A stretch of DNA of 64,000 bases from NCBI RefSeq assembly GCF_900113745.1, contig NZ_FOQL01000001.1, positions 620,001 through 684,000 of the forward strand, read 5' to 3'. Source of the stretch: Pseudomonas guineae. Its GTDB lineage: Bacteria; Pseudomonadota; Gammaproteobacteria; Pseudomonadales; Pseudomonadaceae. Positions within the stretch are counted from its first letter, which is position 1. Each line of letters starts with the position of its first letter. A model generated the notes under the pieces. The model made no database searches. It was not told the DNA's origin and saw only the letters and a program-made list of their open reading frames with translations. Of the stretch, positions 53,282-61,218 are shown in pieces. Made by a program: the position numbers and the translations under genes.

Positions 53282-53636
53282 ATTATTTTCCTCTGGAAGC
53301 AGATTTCGCTGTGAAATCAGGTTGCGTAGTAAAGCCGACTGTCACCCACACGCCCGCTTCACATCGCACTGGATGACCATTGGGTCACCGCTGCAACGCA
53401 AGAATCCGCCCCACCCAGACATTTATCAAATGTATATTTATTATGTTATGCATAACCCTCAGCTATGTGTGAGCCGGCAAAAATCCGCTTCTGCAAACCC
53501 AACATACCCAGGAAAATTTTACTGAACAGTCAGTACAACGCCGGCACCATGCCGGCGCTTGCTGACAAGCTAGTAGCATCCTGCAGAAAATGCGCGGACG
53601 CCGTTACACTGCTCACTTTGTAAAGGAGCACAGGCA
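53282..53636. other. Intergenic region between the ABC operon and truncated haemoglobin
   Basis: About 355 bases. It contains the leader of the leftward operon, an AT-rich block with two palindromes at 53419-53456, and the region before the haemoglobin gene, which has AAGGAG at 53623-53628. No gene or other structure was seen. Confidence 0.55.
53419..53456 (-). promoter_or_regulatory. AT-rich block with two palindromes, likely operator of the ABC operon
   Basis: ACATTT-ATC-AAATGT (53419-53433) and the perfect palindrome GTTATGCATAAC (53445-53456) lie about 140-175 bases before the binding-protein start, in a markedly AT-rich stretch. The spacing and inverted repeats fit a LysR-type site (T-N11-A). 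The protein bound is not known. Confidence 0.45.
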
Positions 53637-54068
53637 ATGCAAGAGCTAGCGGTTTACGGCACAGGCGATGAGTCCTATCAGGCCGCCGGCGGTATTGAGG
53701 GCTTACGCTGCCTGGTCACGGACTTCTACCGTTTGATGGATGAGCGCCCCGAGGCCGCGCAGCTACGCAGCCTGCATGGCGAGAGCCTGGAGCTGGCGAG
53801 CGACAAATTGGCCTGTTTTCTCAGTGGTTGGCTTGGCGGCCCCCGGCTGTTCAGCGAGAAGTATGGCTCCATCGCACTGCCGGCTTTTCACGCTCAATGG
53901 CCGATCGATGAACAGCTGGCGCAAAGCTGGCTCAGCTGCATGGCCCAGGCAATTGCCTTGCAGCCCTACCCTGCGGGCTTCGCTGACTACCTGCTGACCC
54001 AGCTGCGCGTGCCCGCGCAACGCATTGTCCAGGCCAGTAGCAACCGGCATGGCACGGCTAACAACTAA
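53637..54068 (+). CDS. Group II truncated haemoglobin
   Basis: A 143-residue haem protein. Group II marks: YGTGDESYQAAGGIEGLRCL at the start, Tyr31 (B10), LVTDFYRLMDERPEA, LACFLSGWLGGPRLFSEKYG (split, about 58-76), proximal His85 (F8) in PAFHAQWPI, and Trp98 (G8). AAGGAG 9 bases upstream supports the start. Proteins of this group bind O2 or NO. It is not in an operon. Confidence 0.93.
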   Translation: MQELAVYGTGDESYQAAGGIEGLRCLVTDFYRLMDERPEAAQLRSLHGESLELASDKLACFLSGWLGGPRLFSEKYGSIALPAFHAQWPIDEQLAQSWLSCMAQAIALQPYPAGFADYLLTQLRVPAQRIVQASSNRHGTANN

Positions 54069-54149
54069 CGCGATAAAACGCAGCGTGGCCTTTGGCGTGG
54101 CATCTATAGAAATGCCACAAGTCATCAGCAACAGCGGAAAGTGAGGACG

Positions 54150-54605
54150 TTAAGGCTGTTTCCAGCGCTCAACCGCGTCCTGATCTGAGCAACGTCCTTC
54201 GACCCAGCGCGGGCCTTCGGCGGTGTCTTCCTTCTTCCAGAACGGGGCGCGGGTTTTCAGGTAATCCATGACAAAGTTGCAGGCATCGAATGCCGCCTGA
54301 CGGTGAGCGCTGCTAGTGCCGACAAACACAATCGGCTCGCCCGGCTCCAGACGGCCAACACGGTGGATAACCTCGATGCCGAGCAGCGGCCAGCGCTGCT
54401 CGGCTTCCTCGGCGATCTTATCCAGAGCCTTCTCAGTCATGCCGGGGAAATGTTCGAGAAACATGCCGGCGACTTCGCGTCCGTCATTGAAATCGCGCAC
54501 ATAGCCGACAAAGCTGACCACCGCGCCGATGCCCAGATTGGCGGCATGCAAGGCATTGAGCTCATGGCCGGGATCAAAGGGTTGCGACTGGACGCGAATA
54601 CTCAT
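54150..54605 (-). CDS. moaE: Molybdopterin synthase catalytic subunit MoaE
   Basis: Large subunit of the heterotetramer that makes molybdopterin with MoaD. It has 151 residues. Seen: GAVVSFVGYVRD near 28-39, LEHFPGMTEKALDKI near 55-69, HRVGRLEPGEPIVFVG near 84-99, SAHRQAAFDACNFVMDYLK near 101-119, and FWKKED with the active Lys near 124. Unlike moaC and moaD, which overlap, it is separated from moaD by about 225 bases that hold a palindromic repeat. Confidence 0.96.
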   Translation of the reverse strand: MSIRVQSQPFDPGHELNALHAANLGIGAVVSFVGYVRDFNDGREVAGMFLEHFPGMTEKALDKIAEEAEQRWPLLGIEVIHRVGRLEPGEPIVFVGTSSAHRQAAFDACNFVMDYLKTRAPFWKKEDTAEGPRWVEGRCSDQDAVERWKQP

Positions 54606-54714
54606 GTAGATGCTCTCGTGTGGGAGGGGCGTAGGGTGAGTTAGCGGCGCAAAACAAAACTGGCAAAACTACCGCGCAAGCCGTGCGTCGCGTTACCCAC
54701 CACGGTATTCACTG

Positions 54715-54822
54715 GCGGCATGGGTAGCATGAGGGACATCCATGTCCCTCACCCTGCGGGCAGCTAAAGCGGTGCAGTACGGCATCCTGCCGTTTTGTCG
54801 CTGCGCTCAACCCATCCTACAA
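54715..54822. repeat. Intergenic palindromic repeat between moaD and moaE
   Basis: GAGGGACAT-CC-ATGTCCCTC at 54731-54750, the reverse complement of the 30563 copy, then CGCTGCGCTCAACCCATCCTAC ending at 54820, split here as CTGCGCTC and ACCCATCCTAC. The same box appears at 61192-61202. It is a repeat family of this genome. Confidence 0.65.
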
Positions 54823-54829
54823 ACCACCT

Positions 54830-55072
54830 TTAACCGCCGGTCACGGTGGGGAAGAATGCCACTTCATCGCCGGCCAGTAGCGGTTCGTCCAGGCTGCAGA
54901 GTTCCTGATTGCGCGCGCACATCAGGTTCTGTTCGGCCAGCACGTCCCATACGCCACCACGGGCTAACAGATGCTGACGCAGCTCATCGAGACTGGCGAA
55001 TGCACCACTCAACTGCTCACCGTCCAGCCCCAGCGTCTCGCGGTAGCGGGCGAAATACTGCACGCGAATCAT
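54830..55072 (-). CDS. moaD: Molybdopterin synthase sulfur-carrier subunit MoaD
   Basis: An 80-residue ubiquitin-like sulfur carrier from ATG 55072 ([16 protein letters not shown]). It ends in the invariant Gly-Gly (FFPTVTGG), which is thiocarboxylated by MoeB. Its start overlaps moaC by 4 bases; the frame extends upstream within moaC but this is not coding. Confidence 0.94.
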   Translation of the reverse strand: MIRVQYFARYRETLGLDGEQLSGAFASLDELRQHLLARGGVWDVLAEQNLMCARNQELCSLDEPLLAGDEVAFFPTVTGG

Positions 55073-55545
55073 GCGTCTTCCCCTTCCACAAAGTGGCCAC
55101 TCTTGCCGCCGACTTTCTCCAGCAGGCGCACGTTTTCGATGACCATGCCGCGATCCACCGCCTTGCACATGTCGTAGATGGTCAGCGCGGCAACGCTGGC
55201 GGCGGTCAGGGCTTCCATTTCCACCCCGGTTTGCCCGGTCAGCTTGCAGCGCGCGGTAATGCGCACGGCATCCATACCCTCGGCGAGTAGCTCGACCTTG
55301 ACGCTGGTGAGCATCAGCGGATGGCACAACGGGATCAGGTCACTGGTTTTCTTAGCCGCCTGAATACCGGCAATACGCGCCACGGCAAACACATCACCCT
55401 TGGGGTGTTCGCCCTGGCTAATCATCTGCAGGGTTTCAGGGCGCATGCGCACCAGGGCTTCGGCCACGGCCTCACGGACGGTCAGGGCTTTATCGCTGAC
55501 ATCGACCATATTGGCGCGGCCTTGGGAATCGAGATGGGTTAACAC
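55069..55545 (-). CDS. moaC: Cyclic pyranopterin monophosphate synthase MoaC
   Basis: Completes cyclic pyranopterin formation after MoaA. It has 158 residues from GTG 55545 ([19 protein letters not shown]). Signatures: [18 protein letters not shown] near 65-82, [34 protein letters not shown] (split, about 103-136) with the catalytic Lys, and a GKSGHF end. First gene of moaC-moaD. Confidence 0.96.
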   Translation of the reverse strand: MLTHLDSQGRANMVDVSDKALTVREAVAEALVRMRPETLQMISQGEHPKGDVFAVARIAGIQAAKKTSDLIPLCHPLMLTSVKVELLAEGMDAVRITARCKLTGQTGVEMEALTAASVAALTIYDMCKAVDRGMVIENVRLLEKVGGKSGHFVEGEDA

Positions 55546-55689
55546 GGGCAGACTCCAGACAGGTGTCCACCGATTGTAAACCCAGGGGTCAGGTTACGGC
55601 ACCTGTGAATGCCGATGGATTCAGCCAGATACTGGAAGCAGCACCAGCCCTGCAGCCATAAGGCGTGCAGGGCGAGTGCTGCTAGTGAG

Positions 55690-57081
55690 TTACAGATGGG
55701 TTTCGGCGTACTCGGCGAGGATCGAGCGTGGCACCCCTTGCAGGGTGATGTGCACGCCATGCTCGAAGTCTTTGAAACGCTCCGTCAGGTAAGTCAGCCC
55801 GGAACTGGGCGCCGACAGGTAAGGCGTATCAATCTGCGCCAGGTTGCCCAGGCACACCACTTTAGAGCCGCTGCCGGCACGGGTGATGATGGTTTTCATC
55901 TGGTGCGGGGTGAGGTTCTGGCATTCGTCGATGAGGATCAGGCTTTGCTGGAAGCTGCGCCCGCGGATGTAGTTGAGGGATTTGAACTGCAACGGCACCT
56001 TTTGCAGGATGTAGTCGACGCTGCCGTGGGTGTTCTCGTCCTCCATATGCAGGGCTTCGAGGTTGTCGGTGATCGCGCCGAGCCAGGGTTCCATTTTTTC
56101 TGCCTCGGTGCCGGGCAGAAAACCGATTTCCTGATCCAGCCCCTGCACGCTGCGGGTGGCGATAATGCGCCGATAACGCTTGCTGACCATGGTCTGCTCG
56201 ATAGCCGCCGCCAAGGCCAGGATGGTTTTGCCGGAACCGGCCGCGCCTGTCAGATTGACCAGATGGATGTCCGGATCAAGCAAGGCAAACAGCGCCAGTG
56301 ACTGGTACACATCGCGCGGCCGCAGCCCCCAGGCCTCCTGATGCATCAGCGGTTCTTGGTGCATGTCGAGGATCAGCAACTCACCCGGCTTGATGCCTTT
56401 GATCCAGCCGACAAAGCCCTGCTCGTCGATGATGAACTCGTTGAGATGCATCGCCGGCATGTCTTCGCTGAGCTGTACTTGGTGCCAGGTGCGGCCGTGG
56501 CCCTGACGCGTCTCGACTTTCTCCACGCGATCCCAAAAGGAGCCACTGACGTTGTGATAACCCTTGGGCAACAGCGATATATCGTCGACCAACTGGTCGG
56601 TGTGGTAATCCTCTGAGTCGATGCCGCAGGCGCGCGCTTTCAGGCGCATGTTGATGTCTTTGGTCACCAGCACCACGTTGAGGCCTGGGCGACGCGACTT
56701 CAGCTCCACCAGCTGGTTGATAATCTTGTTGTCGTTGAGGTCTTCGGGCAGCCAGGTGATCGGCGCGGCACTTTTGCTCATTAGAATCGACAGAAAGCCG
56801 CACGGCCCGCTCTTATCGCGCTGGATAGGGACGCCGTGCTCCACTTCATCCGGGTTGGCACTGCCGAGGATCTTGTCGATCAGGCGAATGGCCTGGCGGC
56901 ACTCGGCAGCGACGCCCTGCTTGCCGGTTTTAAGCTTGTCCAGCTCCTCCAGTACGGTCATCGGGATGGCGACGTGGTGCTCCTGAAAATTCAGCAGCGC
57001 GTTGGGATCGTGGATCAGCACATTGGTGTCGAGGGCGTACAGGGTTGGGGCGGTGGATTTGGCGCGTCCGTGGTCATCCAT
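55690..57081 (-). CDS. PIN domain-PhoH family ATPase (PhoH2)
   Basis: A 463-residue fusion. N-terminal PIN ribonuclease domain (about 13-150) has LYALDTNVLIHDPNALL (Asp18), VLEELDKLK and LVTKDINMR. The C-terminal PhoH ATPase domain has Walker A GAAGSGKT near 277-284, RSVQGLDQEIGFLPG, and Walker B LILIDECQNL near 382. PhoH2 proteins unwind and cut RNA and are linked to toxin-antitoxin systems in mycobacteria. No antitoxin gene is seen upstream here. Confidence 0.93.
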   Translation of the reverse strand: MDDHGRAKSTAPTLYALDTNVLIHDPNALLNFQEHHVAIPMTVLEELDKLKTGKQGVAAECRQAIRLIDKILGSANPDEVEHGVPIQRDKSGPCGFLSILMSKSAAPITWLPEDLNDNKIINQLVELKSRRPGLNVVLVTKDINMRLKARACGIDSEDYHTDQLVDDISLLPKGYHNVSGSFWDRVEKVETRQGHGRTWHQVQLSEDMPAMHLNEFIIDEQGFVGWIKGIKPGELLILDMHQEPLMHQEAWGLRPRDVYQSLALFALLDPDIHLVNLTGAAGSGKTILALAAAIEQTMVSKRYRRIIATRSVQGLDQEIGFLPGTEAEKMEPWLGAITDNLEALHMEDENTHGSVDYILQKVPLQFKSLNYIRGRSFQQSLILIDECQNLTPHQMKTIITRAGSGSKVVCLGNLAQIDTPYLSAPSSGLTYLTERFKDFEHGVHITLQGVPRSILAEYAETHL

Positions 57082-57376
57082 ACTCGGTCACCTTCTGTAG
57101 TAGCCAAGCAACGCAGCAGTGATACTGCGCCGCGAAGGGGCCGCCGGCTGCTCAGTGACGAGGCTGAGCAGGCTGCATGAAGGTGAGGGCCAATGGCCGC
57201 CACCTGTCTGCAGGGCTCGGCGGTCTTGCCTTTTAATTACTCCTATTTGGATGACAGAAAAACGTTTATTTAATTATCTAGCGGTTTATTTTTCAGTGCA
57301 GCAAATAGCGCTTGGCGCACCGGGAATGCACCGTTACAGTCGATAGTCCGACAGGCTCTCGAGCCGGTCAATTTTC
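57082..57376. other. Gap between the PhoH and CDF genes
   Basis: 295 bases between two same-strand genes. The AT-rich part (57230-57300) probably contains the promoter of the PhoH gene on the minus strand. No RNA gene or terminator could be identified. Confidence 0.4.
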
Positions 57377-58384
57377 CTAATCAGCGCCCTGCGCAACCGC
57401 GCAACGATTGACCTCCACGGTCACATGCACCAACTCGGCAATCCCCGCCAACCGTGCCTTGTAGCAATCTGCAGAGCGATCGCCATGGGTCACCAGGCTG
57501 ACAATGCAGGCAAACTGCGCCCGGCCCACGCGCCATAGATGCAAATCTGTCAGCTCGGTATCCGCTTCCTGCACCAGAGCGTTACGCACGCGCTCAACCA
57601 CCGGGCTGTCCATCTCGCGATCGAGCAACACCTTGGCAGTTTCAATCAGTAAGCCCTTGGCCCACACCGCAATGATCACCGCGCCGATAACGCCCATCAG
57701 CGGGTCAAGCCAATCCCAGCCCAGCAGCATGCCACCGAGCAAAGCGAGAATGGCCGCCACCGAGGTCAGCGCATCGGCCAGCACATGCACAAAGGCCGCA
57801 TGACGATTGAGATCTTTACCGGCAGGCGCCGCGGCGTGATCGTGATCGTGATCGTGATCGTGATCGTGATCGGTATGAGCGTGCGCGGCGGCGGGCTGAT
57901 GATCATGCCCGGCACCATGGGCGTGATCATGGCTGTCGCGCAGCAACCAAGCGGAAACCAGATTCACCAACAAGCCAACCACCGCCACCCACAGGGCCAT
58001 GTCGAAGGTAATGGCTTGCGGCTGCCATAAGCGCCACAGCGACTCGAACGCCAGCATCACCACCACTACGACCAGCAGCAAGGCACTGGCGAAACCGGCC
58101 AGCACCTCAATCTTCCAGGTGCCGAAGGCAAAGCGTGGGTCGTGGGCATAACGCCGCGCCAGCAAATAGGCCAAGGCGGTCAGGCCAATGGCGAGCATGT
58201 GCGAGGCCATATGCCAGCCATCGGCGAGCAAGGCCATGGAGTTAAAGGCATAGCCGGCGACAATTTCCACCAGCATGGTCAGCCCCGTCAGCGCGGCGAC
58301 GCGCCAGGCTTGGCGCTCGGCGGTGGTTTCCAGCGGGCGATAGTCGTGGGAAGGCTCCCAGCGTGAGTGGTTGCAGGCGGTCAT
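57377..58384 (-). CDS. dmeF: Cation diffusion facilitator (DmeF/CzcD-like efflux)
   Basis: A 335-residue CDF transporter. Six TM segments, the HD-D pattern (LLADGWHMASHM near 52-63; HVLADALTSVAAI near 200-212), and a cytoplasmic His loop between TM4 and TM5 (about 150-190) rich in HD pairs, plus a C-terminal domain (ELTDLHLWRVG). The N-terminus and loop are like DmeF, which exports Co2+ and Ni2+ in other bacteria. Metal choice here is not fixed by the sequence. Confidence 0.88.
   Translation of the reverse strand: MTACNHSRWEPSHDYRPLETTAERQAWRVAALTGLTMLVEIVAGYAFNSMALLADGWHMASHMLAIGLTALAYLLARRYAHDPRFAFGTWKIEVLAGFASALLLVVVVVMLAFESLWRLWQPQAITFDMALWVAVVGLLVNLVSAWLLRDSHDHAHGAGHDHQPAAAHAHTDHDHDHDHDHDHAAAPAGKDLNRHAAFVHVLADALTSVAAILALLGGMLLGWDWLDPLMGVIGAVIIAVWAKGLLIETAKVLLDREMDSPVVERVRNALVQEADTELTDLHLWRVGRAQFACIVSLVTHGDRSADCYKARLAGIAELVHVTVEVNRCAVAQGAD
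57836..57871. repeat. GTGATC hexamer tandem repeat, six copies
   Basis: Six perfect GTGATC units that encode a His-Asp run on the minus strand in the metal-binding loop of the CDF protein. Copy number of such hexamers can vary by slippage without breaking the frame. Confidence 0.9.
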
Positions 58385-58538
58385 GGTGGCTCCTTGATGG
58401 ATTCGACCTGGGCAGACTAAAACCTTGTGGCGGCACCTGGGTCAAGTCACGCAAGGCAAACTGCGCTAATCACCCTTATAGGTAGTCTCAACCGCCGTCA
58501 GCTTCTAGAATCGGCACAGACTTTCAGGAGCACAGTTT

Positions 58539-59318
58539 ATGTTGATGGTGATTTCCCCGGCCAAGACCCTCGATTACGAGACGCCGTCGGTAACCCCGCG
58601 TTTTACCCAGCCTGAACACCTCGCCCACGCCCAGGTGCTGATCGAGCAGCTACGCGATTTTAGCCCCGCGCAAATCGCCGAGCTTATGCACCTCTCGGAC
58701 AAACTCGCCGGCCTCAATGCCGCGCGCTTCGGCGGCTGGGAACAACCCTTCACCCCGTCCAACGCCAAACAAGCGTTGTTAGCCTTCAAAGGTGATGTTT
58801 ACACCGGGCTGAATGCCGAGGACTTCAACGAAGCCGATTTCGACTTCGCGCAAAACCACCTGCGCATGCTTTCTGGCCTGTATGGCCTCCTGCGCCCTCT
58901 GGACTTGATGCAGCCCTATCGCCTAGAGATGGGCACCAAGCTGGCTAACTCACGCGGCAATAACCTCTATGACTTCTGGGGCGAGCGCATCAGCGGCTGG
59001 CTCAATGAGGCGCTGGCAGCCCAGGGCGACGAGGTGCTGCTCAACCTGGCTTCTAACGAATACTTCAGCGCGGTGAAACCTAAGGCGCTGAATGCGCGGG
59101 TTATCAACATCGAATTCAAGGATCAGAAAAACGGCCAGTACAAGATCATCAGCTTCTACGCCAAAAAAGCCCGCGGCATGATGGCGCGCTACGTGATCAA
59201 AGAGCGCATCAGCGACCCGGCAGGTCTCAAGGACTTCAGCGACCAGGGCTATCGTTATTCGGCGCAGCAGTCCAAGACTGATAGTCTGGTGTTCCTGCGT
59301 GACCATCCCGAGGCCTAA
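58539..59318 (+). CDS. yaaA: Peroxide stress protein YaaA
   Basis: A 259-residue protein that limits free iron after H2O2 stress in E. coli. It starts [18 protein letters not shown]. Seen: [15 protein letters not shown] (about 48-62), [10 protein letters not shown] (about 80-89), [23 protein letters not shown] (split, about 110-132), and the late [21 protein letters not shown] precedes the ATG. A DNA-binding fold has been shown for E. coli YaaA. Confidence 0.95.
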   Translation: MLMVISPAKTLDYETPSVTPRFTQPEHLAHAQVLIEQLRDFSPAQIAELMHLSDKLAGLNAARFGGWEQPFTPSNAKQALLAFKGDVYTGLNAEDFNEADFDFAQNHLRMLSGLYGLLRPLDLMQPYRLEMGTKLANSRGNNLYDFWGERISGWLNEALAAQGDEVLLNLASNEYFSAVKPKALNARVINIEFKDQKNGQYKIISFYAKKARGMMARYVIKERISDPAGLKDFSDQGYRYSAQQSKTDSLVFLRDHPEA

Positions 59319-59321
59319 GTA

Positions 59322-59786
59322 ATGCTATTCGGCGCAATCCTAGTACTGAGCTGGCTGGTCCTGCTCATCCGCTATCCGAGCAAGGCTCTACCAATCTCTC
59401 TCGCCGCATTAATCGGCCTGGGGTTGGTATCCAGCTGGGTGCTCTGGGAGGAAAGCCGCGAGAATCGTCACCTGGCTCACCTCGAATTACGTCTCGACTA
59501 TGCACCGGACCGCTGCCCAGGGAATCGGCCGCTGGCATTGAACCTTAAAAATGCTAGTGAGGCGGTGTTGGTTGAACTGCAATGGCAGATCGCCGCTTAC
59601 CGACCAGGCGAAAGCACCAACCTGGCCGAGCGCTTGTATGAAACACCACGCTACAGTGGCCCTGGTGACTTACAACCAGGCGCTGACTGGCAAGCCTGCT
59701 TGCCGCTGCCAATTCTGCGCAGCGGTTATCGTGCAAGCACCCTGGTTTTTCAAGCCGAGCGCCTGCAAGGCAGCTTTGTCTATTAA
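59322..59786 (+). CDS. Hypothetical membrane protein after yaaA
   Basis: A 154-residue protein from ATG 59322, 3 bases after the yaaA stop. Two N-terminal TM segments (about 2-18 and 25-42) are followed by a periplasmic-looking domain with two Cys (DRCPGNRP; WQACLPLP). It occurs after yaaA in other pseudomonads, sometimes under a multidrug transporter label that nothing in the sequence supports. Role unknown. Confidence 0.8.
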   Translation: MLFGAILVLSWLVLLIRYPSKALPISLAALIGLGLVSSWVLWEESRENRHLAHLELRLDYAPDRCPGNRPLALNLKNASEAVLVELQWQIAAYRPGESTNLAERLYETPRYSGPGDLQPGADWQACLPLPILRSGYRASTLVFQAERLQGSFVY

Positions 59787-59827
59787 TAGCGTTATAACGA
59801 CTGCATAAAAACAATAAGGAGCTGTGC

Positions 59828-60658
59828 ATGAGCCAACCCAGCGTACTGATCACCGGCTGTTCCAGCGGCATTGGCCGCGCCCTGGCTGAGGTGTTTCAGC
59901 AGGCCGGCTATCAGGTCTGGGCCACCGCACGCAAAGCCGAGGACCTAGCCAGCCTGCGCGAGGCTGGGTTCCATACTGTGAAGTTGGACGTTAACGATGG
60001 TCAGGCGCTAGGCCAGCTGGCCGAGCGTCTGAAAGCCGAGATCGGCGGCCTCGATGTGCTGATCAACAATGCCGGTTACGGTGCCATGGGCCCGCTGCTC
60101 GACGGCGGCGTGAGCGCCATGCGCAAACAGTTTGAAACCAACGTCTTCTCGCTGATCGGCGTCACCCGCGCGCTCTTCCCGCTGTTGCGCCAGAACAAAG
60201 GCCTGGTGGTGAACATCGGCAGCGTCTCTGGCGTGCTGGTGACTCCGTTTGCCGGTGCTTACTGCGCCTCCAAAGCCGCCGTGCATGCTTTGAGCGACGC
60301 GCTGCGTTTGGAGCTGGCACCCTTTGCCATTGAGGTGATGGAAGTGCAGCCCGGCGCAATTGCATCCAGTTTCGGCGCAAACGCCAGCCAGCAAGCCGAA
60401 CTACTGATCGATGAAGCCTCGCCTTGGTGGCCAATCCGCGAGGGCATCCGCGCCCGCGCCAACGCCTCCCAAGACAATCCCACGCCCGCCAGCCACTTTG
60501 CCCGTAACCTGCTGGCGGCGGTACAAAGCAGCAACCGACCTAATTTGATCCGCTTAGGCAACGGCAGCCGTGCCCTGCCCCTGCTAGCGGCCCTGGTGCC
60601 CAAGCGGCTGATGGAATCCATCCTGAAAAAACGCTTCGGCCTTAATCGCAGCCTGTAG
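59828..60658 (+). CDS. Short-chain dehydrogenase/reductase
   Basis: A 276-residue classical SDR. The cofactor site is TGCSSGIGRAL (about 9-19), NNAGYG at about 81-86, catalytic Ser in NIGSVSG (about 135-141), and YCASK (about 148-152). Its loop before the Ser (RQNKGLVVNIGS) and the C-terminal RLMESILKKRFGL are ordinary. The residues after the second strand suggest NADPH. Substrate unknown. Confidence 0.9.
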   Translation: MSQPSVLITGCSSGIGRALAEVFQQAGYQVWATARKAEDLASLREAGFHTVKLDVNDGQALGQLAERLKAEIGGLDVLINNAGYGAMGPLLDGGVSAMRKQFETNVFSLIGVTRALFPLLRQNKGLVVNIGSVSGVLVTPFAGAYCASKAAVHALSDALRLELAPFAIEVMEVQPGAIASSFGANASQQAELLIDEASPWWPIREGIRARANASQDNPTPASHFARNLLAAVQSSNRPNLIRLGNGSRALPLLAALVPKRLMESILKKRFGLNRSL

Positions 60659-60668
60659 GAAGCCCCCC

Positions 60669-61049
60669 ATGCACGAAGCCAGCACCCACCGCGCGCCGAT
60701 CATTCACCTGGCTCTCGGCGGGGTCGCGGCAGTCGTCGTGCTCAACCTGCTGCTGCGCACTTTCGCCAAACTCCCAGGCGTACTCAACACACTCATCGTT
60801 GCCGCTGTCGTCGCCGGCGGCATGGCGTTGTGGTTCCACCTGCAGCATAAGCGCCGCACCCAGCCTAGCGAACGCCGCCGACTAATCGCCCTGTATGGCG
60901 GCATCCTCGCCCTGCTCTACCTGGGTCTGCTGGGCCTGATGTGGCTCAAAGACGAACCCGGCCCTATGGGCCTGTTTATCTTTGGCCTGCATTACTTCAG
61001 CTATCCACTGCTGGCCTGGCTGGCGCTCGCCAAACTGCACCACCCTTAA
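60669..61049 (+). CDS. Small membrane protein (four TM)
   Basis: A 126-residue protein with four TM segments (about 14-32, 36-54, 74-92, 97-115). It follows the SDR gene by 10 bases, so the two are probably cotranscribed. I do not recognise the family. The second half has GPMGLFIFGLHYFSYPLLAW. Confidence 0.75.
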   Translation: MHEASTHRAPIIHLALGGVAAVVVLNLLLRTFAKLPGVLNTLIVAAVVAGGMALWFHLQHKRRTQPSERRRLIALYGGILALLYLGLLGLMWLKDEPGPMGLFIFGLHYFSYPLLAWLALAKLHHP

Positions 61050-61081
61050 GCGCTGGCCGACCGGACACCGCGTACGTAACC

Positions 61082-61202
61082 GTAGGATGGGTTGAGCCGC
61101 GCGATACCCATCGGCAACTGTGCGTTCAATGCAGCCAGTCGCCCAGACGAAAAACGTGATGGGTACCGCTGCGCTCCACCTGCGCGGCCCGACCCATCCT
61201 AC
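61082..61202. repeat. Inverted repeat element with GTAGGATGGGT ends
   Basis: GTAGGATGGGT (61082-61092) and ACCCATCCTAC (61192-61202) form the outer arms; GATACCCATC (61103-61112) and GATGGGTACC (61158-61167) form an inner, partly matching pair. The same box is at 54810-54820 and, diverged, near 30665-30675. It lies between two convergent genes and belongs to a dispersed family in this genome. Confidence 0.72.
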
Positions 61203-61218
61203 AAGTCGTCTTTCGGCT

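Noticed and set aside
57836..57871. Short tandem repeats considered as a CRISPR
   Set aside because: The units are 6 bases with no spacers and are inside a coding loop.
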